Positions 32,557-43,825 of a stretch of 64,000 bases of DNA are shown piece after piece. The notes beneath the pieces were generated by a model. The model was not told the DNA's origin, did no database searches, and saw only the letters and a list, made by a program, of their open reading frames with translations. The DNA comes from Tubulanus polymorphus. Taxonomy: Eukaryota > Nemertea > Palaeonemertea > Tubulaniformes > Tubulanidae. The stretch lies in contig NC_134031.1 of the NCBI RefSeq assembly GCF_964204645.1, forward strand, positions 10,270,501 to 10,334,500, in the 5' to 3' direction. Numbering within the stretch: the first letter of the stretch is position 1; every line of letters starts with the position of its first letter. A program made the position numbers and the translations under genes.

Positions 32557-35097
32557 ATGCCTAAAAGGAAAAGAAGAGCTGGTAGCTTTCAGCCGAAGAA
32601 GGTAAGACCCTCTTTTCATAGGCAAATGTTAATCTTCTAGTAAGAAGTATGTAGGCCTTTTTTCCGAGTAAAAAATTCATTAAACTGTTCATCACATGTG
32701 TTAGCTGCGCAATATTTTGGTGCCTGATTTTGGTATTTTATCAGAAAAAACCATATCAGTAAATCATAAACCAGTTGCTTAGAGGGTGTGTAACTGACCA
32801 GTGTCGTATCATCCCTGGTTCTTGTTGAGATAATTATAAGCTATTGAATTGAATTGAACTCATTAGAAAATTCTACGAACGTATAGTGAATGAATTTTTT
32901 TTCTATTTTCAGAAGGTGGAGGTGGTTGGAGTTCCCTCAGCCCTAACTGGACAAAACAGAGAGATGAAAAAAGGATCAATGGAAAAAAATTATGAAAAAT
33001 CTCAAGATGAAGACTACAGAAGAGTTGAAAATGAAATCTTAAATGAAAACCTAAAAAACGCTCAAAATGAAAACTTTAACGAAACGCAAAAAGAAAACTC
33101 TGATAACAATCAAAACAAGAAGTATGAAGTGAAAATCAATGAAAACTTTGAACCAAAAACTAATGAGAACTATGAATTGAATGCAAATGAAAAAGATGAA
33201 ATGAAAATGACTGAAAAACATGGAATGAAAATGAATGAAAAATATGAAATGCATATGAATGGAAACTATGATTTGAAAACAAATGAAAAAGATGAAATGA
33301 AAATGACTGAAAAACATGAAATGAATATTAATGAGATCTATGATCAGACTATGAATCAAAATTGTGGAACTAATTCGAATGAAGATATGACAAAAAACAA
33401 AGTTGAGACAACTGAAGTGAAATCAGTTTTTTGTGACTTCAATCATGACAACTGTGATAAGATTATGCATGACAACTATGATAAGACTAAACAAGGCAAC
33501 TATGATAAGGCTATATATGGAATCTGTGAAAAGATTACACTTGACAACTGTGATAAGATTCAACATGATAACGCTGGTCACAATATACATGAAACCTCAT
33601 CGAAAATGAAAGCTGACTCATCTATTCAACCAATTTCGAGTATGATTTCGTGTAGAGATTGTGATGGCAATTTTGGTAACAGTGAGTCATGTTTAAGTGC
33701 TGAGAATATGAGATGTTCATCAATTCATGGAAATTTCCACCAGGGTCATCCAAAATACGATATTCATTCAGGTAAGCAATGTGTAACAAATGCATTAGCT
33801 GCAATGATTCATGCATCAAATAAAGCTGTAATAAACTGGATGCCTCATGATATTGATTCAGTATTGAATATTGGAAATGATTTATACGCAACATTGACTA
33901 ATATGAATACAATAACAAATATGTATTTATTGATCAGTGAGCTACCAACTGCTGTTGAGATTGGAAATTCCATTTATAATGTGACTGTTGGATCCCCTCA
34001 AGTTGCTATATCTGAATTATCTGATGAAATGAGAGCTGGAAATTTTGGAATTATCAGTGAACTACATGAATGTTTGCACAATAATCTGCTTAATTACGAC
34101 ACATGCTTTATAACATTTGCTGGAAATACATTTTGTGTTTTAAAACAGGATGACATGTACTGGGTATTTGATTCACATTCGAGAGATGCATCAGGAATGA
34201 TGACCGCTGATGGACATGCTGTATTAGTAAGGTACTCTTGTGTTAATTGTATTGTCAAACATTGTCAGAATCTTGCAGCTTCAATGAATCAGAGGCAACC
34301 AATACAGTATGAAATTACAGTGGCTTCTATCAACCATGAAATTGAAACTACTGTAGAGAATAGCATTATCGAAACAACGACTACATACTCTCCAAACTAC
34401 CAACAAACAAGTAGTGAAGATGAACTGCCCTATACAAACCCAAAAGTAGATGAATGCGATGTAATTGTTACTAGTGAATCCGTGCAGCATGATGATTTAA
34501 TTTACAACCCACTAGAAAAAGGTCAGTGCAAAACATTATGCTCTATTCTAGGTATTCATTGTCGACCCTCAACTCTCGGATATGAATGTATGCCCAAATA
34601 TGATGGACAACTCTACTCTCCATGTAACACGCAGAATATTAAAGGCGATGGAAGCTGTTTTTTTCATATTTCATATTTCATATTCAATCTGTGGAACTGA
34701 GCAATATCATCGGGCTATACACACTGAAGTTTTAAAGCACATGCGGCAGAATTCCGACAAATTCCAACCACATCTGAGAAATCCACAACTTACTATAAAT
34801 GAGTATATTGATGAATCCCGTATGAAATATACAGGTACTTTGGTGACAGAGGTTGAAATTCTTGCAACAGCTGATTTACTGCATGCTGATATATATACAT
34901 TTGTAGGCAATGGTTGGTTACGATTCGCTGGTTCTACTTTCAGTGCACCAAATCGTGTGTGTGAATTAAATGGCAACATTTATTTGAAAAATTGCAGAGG
35001 TGTACACTATGAAGTTGTGTCATGTGTGAAACAATCTGAGGAATGTATTTGCTCTTGGTGTGGCAAGCGACAAAATACTGAAAAAACTAATGAGTAA
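32557..35097 (+). CDS. Two-domain cysteine protease: M48/UL36-like (C76-like) plus OTU; one frameshift
   Basis: Exon 1 (32557-32601) encodes a basic, NLS-like MPKRKRRAGSFQPKK. It ends at AAG|GTAAGA and joins in phase 0 to exon 2 after TTTTCAG at 32912. Exon 2 encodes a 10-residue repeat array (about 33115-33370, NE(N/K)YE(M/L)K-like), an 8-residue array (about 33440-33590, DN(C/Y)DKI-like), then a domain with a GKQC Cys (about 33780) and a D-x-H motif in FDSHSRD (34170-34178). That arrangement is the one used by herpesvirus tegument M48/UL36-type deubiquitinases. An OTU domain follows: GDGSC (Cys codon 34656-34658) and a VHYEVV His (35005-35007). After that Cys the frame shifts at a 7-bp tandem duplication (about 34660-34682); downstream OTU sequence to 35097 is intact in the next frame. 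Similar paired domains occur in animal transposon-linked proteins, but no helicase or transposase is nearby. It probably edits ubiquitin or ubiquitin-like conjugates (inference). Confidence 0.75.
32602..32912 (+). other. Intron of the dual-protease gene
   Basis: GTAAGA donor, TTTTTTTCTATTTTCAG acceptor, 311 bp, phase 0. Without it, the second exon has no ATG in a sensible context. Confidence 0.7.
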
Positions 35098-35128
35098 ATA
35101 CAGTTTATAAACTGTATTTACTCATTAG
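35087..35128. repeat. Perfect 42-bp palindrome across the stop codon
   Basis: CTAATGAGTAAATACAG… (35087) is exactly mirrored by …CTGTATTTACTCATTAG (ending 35128), 21 bp per arm with no loop and no mismatch. The gene's stop TAA lies at 35095-35097 inside the left arm. Confidence 0.95.
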
Positions 35129-36248
35129 AAAATGAGGTTTTTAATGTTATCGCTTTTATGGTTATTCAGGCAGATTTGTTTATAGGGGAGTTGTGTGCTG
35201 GTGCAAATGTAGTAAATGTTTCGATTATCAGAGTCTCCTATTTGGATGGGTTTTGTAATGTTATAATATGATAATGTCACAAGTTGGTAATAGGTTTATG
35301 TTGTTTAATTCTGTCCGCTTGTACACATTTGAATTTCGATGTTGTTTGCTTATCATGACACATGTGTAGGAGGTTATGGTACTGGGTTGTGTAAATGTGT
35401 ATGGGAGGTTATAATATTTCGTTCTGTAGAGTCTCCTCTGCGAATATATGTCAGAGGGTGACGCGTATTAATGAAGCAGGGTGTTGTGTAGTGGTGTGTA
35501 TGTAGTGTATGTTTTGATTTCGATATGTGGAAACATCTATGTGGATGCATATAGGAGGGTCAGGTGTGTTACAATAGTGGGGTTTTGTATATACAGGCAT
35601 GTGTAGTTATGATTTTAATTTTATGTGACCTTTATGTGAATTCATTTATGAGTGACAGGGTTTATATTTTAGTGTTTTTGAAGATTGTGTGACAATAGTA
35701 AATGGGTAAATTGATGTACCTAGTTTCTAGGGAATGAAACAGTGTGTATTTGGAATTGATATGTTGTTAAGTAACAGTGGTATAAGCTGGGGAAAGTATG
35801 TAGATAGTTGTAATGGGGCATGAATGATATTTGACATTGTGATTGATATGTAGCAATGTAACAGTAAGATATGGTGGTGGATGTATATATCTAGCTGTCA
35901 TGGGGATGAAGCGGTCACTGTGTGGAATGGATGTGTTGGAATGTAACAGCTATGTACAGTGTACAAAATGAGTATTATTTCATGCTGGGGGATATTGATG
36001 CGTTGTTGCCATAGGTTTTGATGTGATAACACTGTACATATATTACCACCATTAATATTACTAAACACATATGTACAGTCTTATGAATGATTATGTATGG
36101 AACTGTATGAAGGATTGTATTGAATATATAGGAAATGGTAATTGATCATGTAGCAATCATTTGTGGCGATGTATGTATTTTGTATTGTGCAGTGAGATAG
36201 TATTCAGAAATGTTTGTAATCAATGTTGTGGGATGAAATATAAATAAA
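35129..36248 (+). other. G/T-rich 3' region with polyadenylation signal
   Basis: About 1.1 kb, strongly poor in C on the plus strand, without reading frames. It has loose ~115-bp internal repeats around TTG(A/G)TATGTNG…AAGTAACAG (about 35755, 35845, 35930). It ends near AATAAA at 36243-36248. It may be the gene's 3' untranslated region, but that is inference from position and strand bias. Confidence 0.5.
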
Positions 36249-36512
36249 AGGTGGATGGTATGATGATATGTGTTGTGTATAATTATTGTTTCCAAATTTG
36301 GTGCTTATCCCCATATGCTTGGCCAAGTTCTGATGTCATTTACTACATTGTCCCTGGCAAGGATTTGAGCTTGATGGCATGGCGACTGCCACAGTACAAT
36401 GGGGTTCCTGCAGTGCTGCTGTGGCAATTGAGGATTCCACTCATAGCTAGTGACAATCCGCCAGGTTGCTAGTAAGTAGTTCGTCATTCGCCAGTGCGAC
36501 ATATGAAAGTTA

Positions 36513-38520
36513 GGCAGAAACCCGTTATCGCTGCTATGCAGCTATATTTATCATTATCATTATTATAATTAGGGTTTTCTGTTGCTTCACAGAAAACCCT
36601 ATTGAAATTCGCGTGATTATTATTAGGGTTTCTGCTGCCTTCGCAGAAACCCTATTGTATTCCTGCTGATTATAATTATTATTATTATTAGGGTTTCTGC
36701 TGCCTTCGCAGAAACCCTATTGTATTCCTGCTGATTATTATTATTATTATTATTATTATATTCTTTTTCACACTGGATCTTACTGAAAGGATATAAACAA
36801 CTGCAACTTACTTTCACTGTCGGTGAAACCATTCTGTATCACAAGTACTACGCTGCATTGACAAATACTGTACGTGATATTAATCAGAATTGCACTGTTT
36901 ACTCACTGTGAGTCTCTAAACATCGAAATTTAAGCCCGATTAAAACAGTATCCATCTACGTATGTGTATTGCCTACGTGTCATTCCCACAGCGCGTCAGT
37001 GCGTCTGTTTGTGTCAGTGTCCATATAAGCAGTGATAGAGCTGGTGTCCTAGATCTGTAGTTTTTTAGTATCTTTATATATATGTGGCGCACTGAATGGG
37101 GTCAGTCTCGAGTGAACGCAACTGAGGAATTTTTGTGCTGCATATACAAGCAATAGCCCTTGCAGTAACTTCCCTGGATAGAGCTAATGAATGCAGCTAC
37201 GGTATCTATACACGAGAGCCTGGATGTCTATATTCTGTTAGCATTACAATATTCCTTGACGGATTTACTTGAAACTTTCGTGAGATGTACGGAACACAGG
37301 TACCTTGAGGTAAGTCGAGGGGATCTTAGATCGGGGACCCCGTTCACCCACCAGGGGGTGTTTTACATTTGAAAATTCTGACATCGAAAAGTTACTGTGT
37401 GAGAAAATTTTTTGTCTTTGACTTTTCAGCTTCGGGCGAGCACGAAAGTTGTTCATAACAGCCCGGAGGTTAAAAAAGTGATTGGCACGCCCTATCTGCG
37501 ATTAATCGTTTGGGCTCTTCGGACTAGAAAATGGGCCCCCAAAATTTTTAATGAGATTTTTGCTCCTAGCTCCTTAACCGTTGGAGATAGAATCGTGGTT
37601 GCAACGAGTGATCAGTAGCCCTTGCGAAGACGTTTTTATTGATGTATGGTATAACTACGCACAGGCACTTGAATATGGGCTTTGATAATGGATAAATATT
37701 TGATAATCTACCAGCGATACGTTAATCCTACTTTAATATTTCCGCCATGTTTTATAATAAATTCACCCATGATGCAACGCGCGCCGGTCGTTTAGCTTTA
37801 CTATACAGAAAGGCTGGAAACGATCCTATCTCCGTAATGCTTAAATCTACCCGCAGTTATCGTGATGAGGGCACAAGGGCGGCTATTTTTGGGGGCTGGG
37901 CGGACCGCCCTTCTATTTTTGGCTAGATGAAGCACTGGGTTAGTAGCCCTTTACAAGACACTTGTATTGGTGTATGGTTTAAGTAGGTAACTCATATGGT
38001 GCTCCAGTAGCGCCAGCTACAAATTGTTGGAAATGCATTTTCATTGATATCTACTTATCGGATGGAGGGATTTCTATGAAAATAGATACACATGTACTTT
38101 GATATGAGATCCCCTCACATAATTAGTTCCTATTCTAATCCCTAGGAGGCGTAAATCTTGAAAAGTCATTCTAGCATCCGTTTTTCGGGTGTTATTCTGC
38201 CATTTTATTGTAGATATCACAAAACCTGGTGTGAGTACATGAACATAGGTATACTAGGGTAACCAGCTAAATTAGTTGATACAACTGCTACGAGGGAATG
38301 GTAGAACACTGTATCACCTATTTTCTTGAAGTTATTTTCCCTAAACTTGGTACATCATTACTTTGCACTTAAGAGCCATGGGTCAACATATCCATGATAT
38401 GGGCTGACCCATGATACAGGCTGACCCCTAGGTGGCGCTTCTTCATAGATAGTGGTATGTAATGAACTGATTTCAGTGAAATATTTTGCAACCTTCCTCG
38501 TATGGTATTTAACCCGGCAA
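36513..38520 (+). repeat. R repeat unit, copy 1
   Basis: It starts with a hairpin pair (GGCAGAAACCCGTTATCGCTGC…GCAGC, then AGGGTTTTCTG hairpins with ATT runs at 36571, 36625 and 36690). A conserved CACACTGGATCTTACTGAAAGG block and a putative GT-AG intron (37320-37429) follow. Then come related internal segments containing GCTCCTAGCTCCTTAACCGT and GCGCCA(C/G)CTA. It ends before the next hairpin at 38521. Copies 2 and 3 are at 55644 and 58131. CTCF-core-like sites include 37349 (CCACCAGGGGGTG) and 38425-38439 (CCCCTAGGTGGCGCT). Confidence 0.7.
37187..37618 (+). pseudogene. Possible two-exon gene fragment inside R copy 1
   Basis: One exon frame ends ..TDLLETFVRCTEHRYLE at AG|GTAAGT (37319/37320). 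After a 110-bp intron ending TTGACTTTTCAG (37429) it continues in phase 0 as LRASTKVVHNSPEVKK…IVVATSDQ with a stop at 37618. The same splice signals are in R copies 2 and 3, where exon 2 is frameshifted. I do not recognise the product; it may be a captured exon pair or an artefact. Confidence 0.3.
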
Positions 38521-38765
38521 GGCAGAAACCCGTTATCGCTGCTTTGCAGCTATATTTATTTATTTTTTCCCTTTTCCACATAGTTTTTGTTAAAAGTGTA
38601 AAGGCTTCCTTACCTTACCGCTGTCGCCGATACAATCCGTATGATATCTTTCAGCTCACTTCAATCTCCAGATACTGCATGGGAATTTTGATAAATCCAC
38701 GTTATAAAGGCACTGTCGAGCCGTAAACATCGGAAATTTGGCCCCGTTCAATTAGTAGCGATGTT
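38521..38765. repeat. Repeat block shared with 60061-60420
   Basis: Hairpin GCTGCTTTGCAGC, then TTTTTGTTAAAAGT, CCGATACAATCCGT and GTCGAGCCGTAAACAT align to the block after R copy 3. The same order of R followed by this block appears at both loci. Confidence 0.7.
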
Positions 38766-39390
38766 GTGTTTTCTTTCCGAAATTTCTCTATTCTTTATGA
38801 GGAAGAGCTATCGAATTATTCCCTCTCTTCTCCACAATCAATTTCAAAGTCAATTTTATGAATTTATTGCTCAGCAGGTCCGAGTCCAAGAGTTAACGAG
38901 TCCGGCGTTCGCGTGTCTGACAGGTTTACGGGCATTTGTTTGTTACCACTTTAATATTTTTGATTTCTTGTTATTCCGGTTATTTCATTTGAGTATATTG
39001 CTGATCAGTTCATGTAACCAAAAGCGTCAATAAACAGATTTTGAATTGATCAAGTTTAAATCAAGGTCGTTGAGTCGCGGAGGGCTGCTAGAATTACGTT
39101 CGTCTCAGAGAGAGAGAAAACAAACGACAGAAAAGTATCAGGTGATTATCGATAGCCTACTACGGTACACACAGTTGACAAACAGTTAGGCCTGTGCCGG
39201 TTGGTGCGTACTGGGAATAAATATACTGGTTGGTCAGTTGGTTCGGTTGTGAAGTGTGGAAGCTAAGAAAGCCTACCGCAGTACGGGTATTTATTTGTTA
39301 CTCGTACGTGACTGTATGGTGATCTCCACAGGTTAACCGTACGTGAGTTCCCTACTAACGCCGTACGTGAGTTCCTCTAGTAGCCAATAC

Positions 39391-39605
39391 GGTAAAAGTG
39401 CAGCTCCGCACCTCTCCGCGTAAACGGTTCAATCAATTACGTAAAATATCATTGTTTCAGATTCAAAATGTCATCAGCAATTCAGTACGTTGCCATTGGT
39501 TAATTTTAAGATATCTTCACTAGAGGGAGTAGAAAGATTTTAGCCAGGATTCTGTCATTCAGCAGATTGCGTCAATCACGAGAGGTGCGGATCTGCACTT
39601 TTACC
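39391..39605. mobile_element. hAT-like MITE in copy a only
   Basis: A 215-bp insertion with ~26-bp inverted ends GGTAAAAGTGCAG(C/A)TCCGC…. The flanking 8-bp repeat is GCCAATAC (39383-39390) and GCCAATTAC (39606-39614, one extra T). Copy b at about 50343-50355 has a single uninterrupted GCCAATAC, which is the empty site. Confidence 0.8.
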
Positions 39606-39628
39606 GCCAATTACCATTTTTTAAGTAC

Positions 39629-39965
39629 GAAGTTGTTACCCATACGTGCCAGTGACTGTACGGTGATATCCACAGGTTAACCGTACGTGAGTTCCCTAAA
39701 AAGGCCGTAAGTGAGTTCCTATAATCTGCAAACGTGCATGCGTGAAAGAATAGAGTTTGGGTTAGGTGAGGCTAGGCTATTTGTAAATCAAATTTCATCC
39801 ACCCTGCAGTTACGTTCTGTGGCACAGTGGGTAAATCACTGGACTGCAACTGGATTTTTTTTTCGTTTGGTTTCGAATCCAAATATTGCAAGTCTGAGCG
39901 TCAACATACTCACATACGGCTAACCTGTAGAAATCACCGTACAGTCACGTACAGGTAACAAAAGC
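39629..39965. mobile_element. Mutator-like MITE with a tRNA-like core, copy a
   Basis: Inverted ends of ~55 bp (TTGTTACCCATACGTG… / …GTACAGGTAACAA) are flanked by a 10-bp direct repeat TTTTAAGTAC. Inside, about 39828-39893 contains TGGCACAGTGGGTAAATC (A-box-like) and GGTTTCGAATCC (B-box-like with one extra T). The copy-b counterpart is 50363-50704. Confidence 0.6.
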
Positions 39966-41184
39966 GTTTTAAGTACCGGGTATTAAGTGAGTACGACAAG
40001 CCTACCATGCCTATGTACTACAAACACAACTTTTTCCCTCTCGTCGGCGGTCATCCTCCTACAATGATGTTACTATAACTGGTGCAATTATAACATGGAT
40101 AGGATTTGGCCAGGACTAATCTAAAGTCTAATTCAGTCTATGTACTAATTCACTCGATAGGCCTATTTTTAAAACAGGAATATTCATTTATTATGTACGC
40201 ATAAAATTTGATTATTTCAACCCCCTCTCCCTTTGTACGCAAAATCTGCCATTTTTTCATGTACATTAAGCATTACAGTACGTAATTGCCCTGACCCCTC
40301 CCCCTCCCCTAATGCGTACGTAATAAATGAATGATCCCACAATACAGTGAAGTATTCACACGCAGAAAGGCTAATTGATTTGAGCCATGTGATTAAATTT
40401 GGCCAGGCCTTCTCTGACCTGCTGACATTAATAGTCAATGTGGTGACGGCTTGTATACCAGAAATCTGCCTGTTGTAGGCCAGTACATTTTGCTGTTCGT
40501 AGGTTTGGTATACCGATTTCTCCATTCTTGACTGATAAGCGTACGGTACAGCTGTACGCATTATACAATTGTTCCAATGGGAATAGGGCCTATTGATTGG
40601 GCTTATTATTTCCTGCTTTAGAATACTGAAATAAACCTAATGTTCATTCAAATATCCAACATCGGTGAAAGTTTGATTACTGTATACATGTACTGTAGAT
40701 TTTCATGTTGTATGAATATTTTGCAGTTCAAATGGGTATGATGCTGATTCCAATGTCAAACGCATGAAGTTAGATGGTCAAGGACCGTCAACACCAAGAT
40801 ATCTCTCTTCGACCGATGTTGTACCATAGAAGATCTGATTCTTTTAACTCAAGGAATGTGATTCAACACGATCGACATGACACTGGAATAGGTTTGCAGT
40901 AACTAACGGTTCATTTCATTTAGTCCTATGTACTTTTTAGCCAATTTGGATTTGATTGTAATTGAAACTCTGGAACTGTTAACAAAAGACAAGTAAGACA
41001 AGTTGAAAAAACACAAGTTATGCTTGATTCTCATGTTCAAATTTAATTCAAATTTATTTTATTACATCATATTTACAAAGCATATCATTGGTTCATACAG
41101 TAATAAAAATTAGGGCAGAACAAATATTATTACAGAAACTCCAAAAAGGCAATGAATTTCTATAACTAAATGAACATTATTTTT

Positions 41185-41734
41185 AGCCCACTTGGGACTT
41201 GAGTCCCAGCGGGCTATTGCGTTCACTTTTCGTCCGTCGTCCATCCTTCATCAGAAATCAGTTATTTTAGGAAGTTTTGAAGACGCTTCAATGTAATGTC
41301 TTGATATTTGGGTTACACATGTATCTACCCTAGACACATCTTCAGCCCAAAAACTGGCTGTCAGAATCAAGATGGCCGACTGGCAGCCATTGTTATTTGC
41401 CAAAATCAACACTTTTTACACATTTTTGAACTTTTTAAGGGAAATTTTGAAGATGCTTTGATCAATTACCTTGATCTTTTGGATATATGTGAATGCCCCC
41501 TGGGCCCATCAGCATAACAAAAATTGGGATACGGACTCAAGATGGCCGTCCTATGACCTTTTAGTGTCCAAAAATGTCAATTTTGGCCCGAATTCTGAGT
41601 TGGCCATTTCTCATTGCAGTTTGTGATGGGTATTCTTTGAAAAGGGATGTTTTATACCTTTGATACCTGAATTGTTAGATTGTTGAGCATTTGGAACCAC
41701 TTCCCACGTGGGCATGGTGTCCCTGGACCCCTAG
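41185..41734 (+). mobile_element. Helentron-like element H1, short copy
   Basis: A 550-bp copy with both ends: 5' AGCCCACTTGGGACTTGAG…, and 3' CACGTGGGCATGGTGTCCCTGG followed by ACCCCTAG|TT. Left flank TTTTT, right flank TT. The 153-bp units are deleted. It lies in a ~870-bp stretch (about 40915-41785) absent from the paralogous site near 51805. Confidence 0.8.
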
Positions 41735-42531
41735 TTCTAATAACTCAGATCAAGAGTGACTCTCCCGTTTATTAGGAAACACACGCAACTTGTGGAATAG
41801 GTTTGATTTACACACATGTTGCAGGTATCAATTGTTTATCACTATAGAATTTGTAATCCATAAAAGTCAAAATCAACATCAGCCGGAAACCCAGACCAAA
41901 TCAATTCATAATTTATTGATTGAATCTACACTACAATATATGTATTTATTCAAATATTTCAATAAAAACATTAACTTCTTAAATCTATTCTAAATCATAA
42001 TACGTTCTTATCTGTGAATTCAATCAATCTATCGGCTCAGCATGTGCTTAAGATGAGTTCTTAATAGACAGATCCATTTTTAAGGATGGTGATAATACAG
42101 TATCATGATGTTTGAATGCCAAAATAAACGCCTGGTCAAATATATTAATATTTGTGATTGTACGTCCGCGTATGTTCAGTTTCAAAGCTGAATCATATTT
42201 GACGTTTACACAGTGGTTGCATATTAGGTTCGAATCAGTCAATGCATTTTATTCTATGTATCGATATTTCAATTTACTACAATTCCCATCATTCTGAATG
42301 GCTTTACAGAAAACCTGTCATCGCTGCTTTGCAGCTATATTTATTATTATGATTATAGTTAAGGGAATGCAAAGGGGGTTATTATTGCTTCAGTTTTATA
42401 TATACATATGCATATTGTATCTGTGGTTCGGCTATGTCATATTGTATTTGTTGCTATTTTTTTCAATACCAATAATTTTCAATTAGGACTTTAGTATTGT
42501 ATAACATATTTTGTATATCAATATCAATTTT

Positions 42532-43142
42532 GTATCAATATAATGTGGAAAAACATTTTCCCACTTACGAATGAGTACTGGTGACACCAAGATGGCCGCG
42601 AATTGCGTCATAATTGGCTGATGAAAACACCTGTCTCAGGTATAAAACATCCCTTTCCAAAGAATACCCATCACAAATTGTAATGAGAAATGGCAAACCA
42701 GTAGGAAGCTACAGGACGCAGAATTGGGGCCAAAATTAAGATTTTTGGGCACTAAAAAGGTCATAGGACGGCCATCTTGAGTCCGACCAACCCAATTTTT
42801 GTTATGTTGATGGGCCCTGGGGGGATTCACATATATCCGAAAGATCAAGGTTATTGATCAAAGCGTCTTCAAAATTTCCCTCAAAAAGTTCAAAAATGAG
42901 TAAAAAGTGCTGATTTTGGCGAACAACAATGGCTGCCAGTCGGCCATCTTGATTCTGACAGGGCCAGTTTTTTGGCTGAAGATGTGTCTAGGGTAGATAC
43001 ATATGTAACCCAAATATCAAGACATTACCTTGAAGCGTCTTCAAAACTTCCCAAAATAACTGGATTCCGTCTACGGACGGACGGACGGACGAACGAAAAG
43101 TGAACGCAATAGCCCGCTGGGACTAAAGTCCCAAGTGGGCTA
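42532..43142 (-). mobile_element. Helentron-like element H1, partial copy
   Basis: The minus-strand 5' terminus is at 43142 (AGCCCACTTGGGACTTTAG…) with a (TCCG)n-like tract beside it (about 43070-43092). The copy ends at about 42532 in the first tandem unit, so the 3' hairpin is missing. Confidence 0.7.
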
Positions 43143-43145
43143 AAA

Positions 43146-43329
43146 AGTTAGGGTCTAGAGGCTAGGGGGTTTCCGTTTAGAGGGTTTAAACTATAGGTTT
43201 AGCTAGGGCTTTGGGGTTAGGGTGTAGAGGGTCTATAGGTTTAGGGTTTAGAGGGTTTAAAGTCTCTAGGTTAAGGGTTTAGAGGGTCTGTAGGTTTAGG
43301 GTTTAGAGTCTAGGAGTAAGGGGGTAAAG
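43146..43329. repeat. Degenerate telomere-like (TTTAGGG)n tract, left part
   Basis: Irregular GGTTTAGGGTTTAGAGG and GTCTATAGGTTTAGGG units. It resumes after the MITE at about 43692-43810, so one tract was split by that insertion. Confidence 0.7.
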
Positions 43330-43334
43330 CCTAG

Positions 43335-43686
43335 CGCACATCGACACTGCGATTGGAGACAACTAGTTGCTACCGAACGATTATCCCGATTATCCCGCGC
43401 ACATCGAAACCTAGTTACAACCGGTCAGTTGCAGCAACTGCATGGCGCGTGTCGATTGTCGAGATCCAGAGCGCGCACATCGATGGATATAACTGCGATT
43501 GAGTACAACCAGTTGCTCAAAAGTAGAACATGGGCAACTGGCTGGAATTGGAGATAGATCGACGCTTACCAATCGTAAGCTCACTCAAATCGACACGTTC
43601 AAGCAACTGATCGTATCCAGCCAGTTCCTCTAACGCACCAAAAACTGCCTTGCAACTAGTTGTCTTCAATCGCACTGTCGATGTGC
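43335..43686. mobile_element. MITE with 35-bp TIRs and CCTAG target duplication
   Basis: A 352-bp element with TIRs 43336-43370 and 43652-43686 (GCACATCGACA(C/G)TGCGATTG…), 33 of 35 matching. CCTAG flanks both sides (43330-43334 and 43687-43691). GCGCACATCGA recurs inside at about 43397 and 43474. Family not assigned. Confidence 0.8.
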
Positions 43687-43691
43687 CCTAG

Positions 43692-43812
43692 GCTTAAGGG
43701 TTTAAAGGTCTGTAGGTTTAGGGTTGAGAGTCTAGGGGTTAGGGTTTAAAGTTTATAGTTTTAGGCTTCTGAGGTTTAAGAGACTAGAGGGTTTATAATC
43801 TATAGGGATAGA
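43692..43812. repeat. Degenerate telomere-like tract, right part
   Basis: Continuation of 43146-43329 (AGGGTTTAAAGG, GGTTTAGGGTTGAG). Confidence 0.65.
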
Positions 43813-43825
43813 GATAGGGTATGCC

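Larger units (their letters stand above)
38860..42345 (+). repeat. Segmental duplication, copy a
   Basis: It aligns end-to-end with 49890-53615 in the same orientation (for example CAAGTTTAAATCAAGGTCGT at 39049 and 50070; GGGCCTATTGATTGGGC at 40586 and 51536; GTTTACACAGTGGTTG at 42205 and 53467). The local copies differ mainly by MITE and Helentron insertions. Nothing protein-coding is conserved. Confidence 0.8.

Noticed and set aside
33051-33359. Minus-strand Phe/His/Ile-rich frame
   Set aside because: It is the antisense shadow of the 10-residue repeat array in the dual-protease gene.
36251-36472. 73-codon frame downstream of the AATAAA signal
   Set aside because: Protein-like in places, but no family recognised and its position after a polyadenylation signal, next to an R repeat, makes it doubtful.
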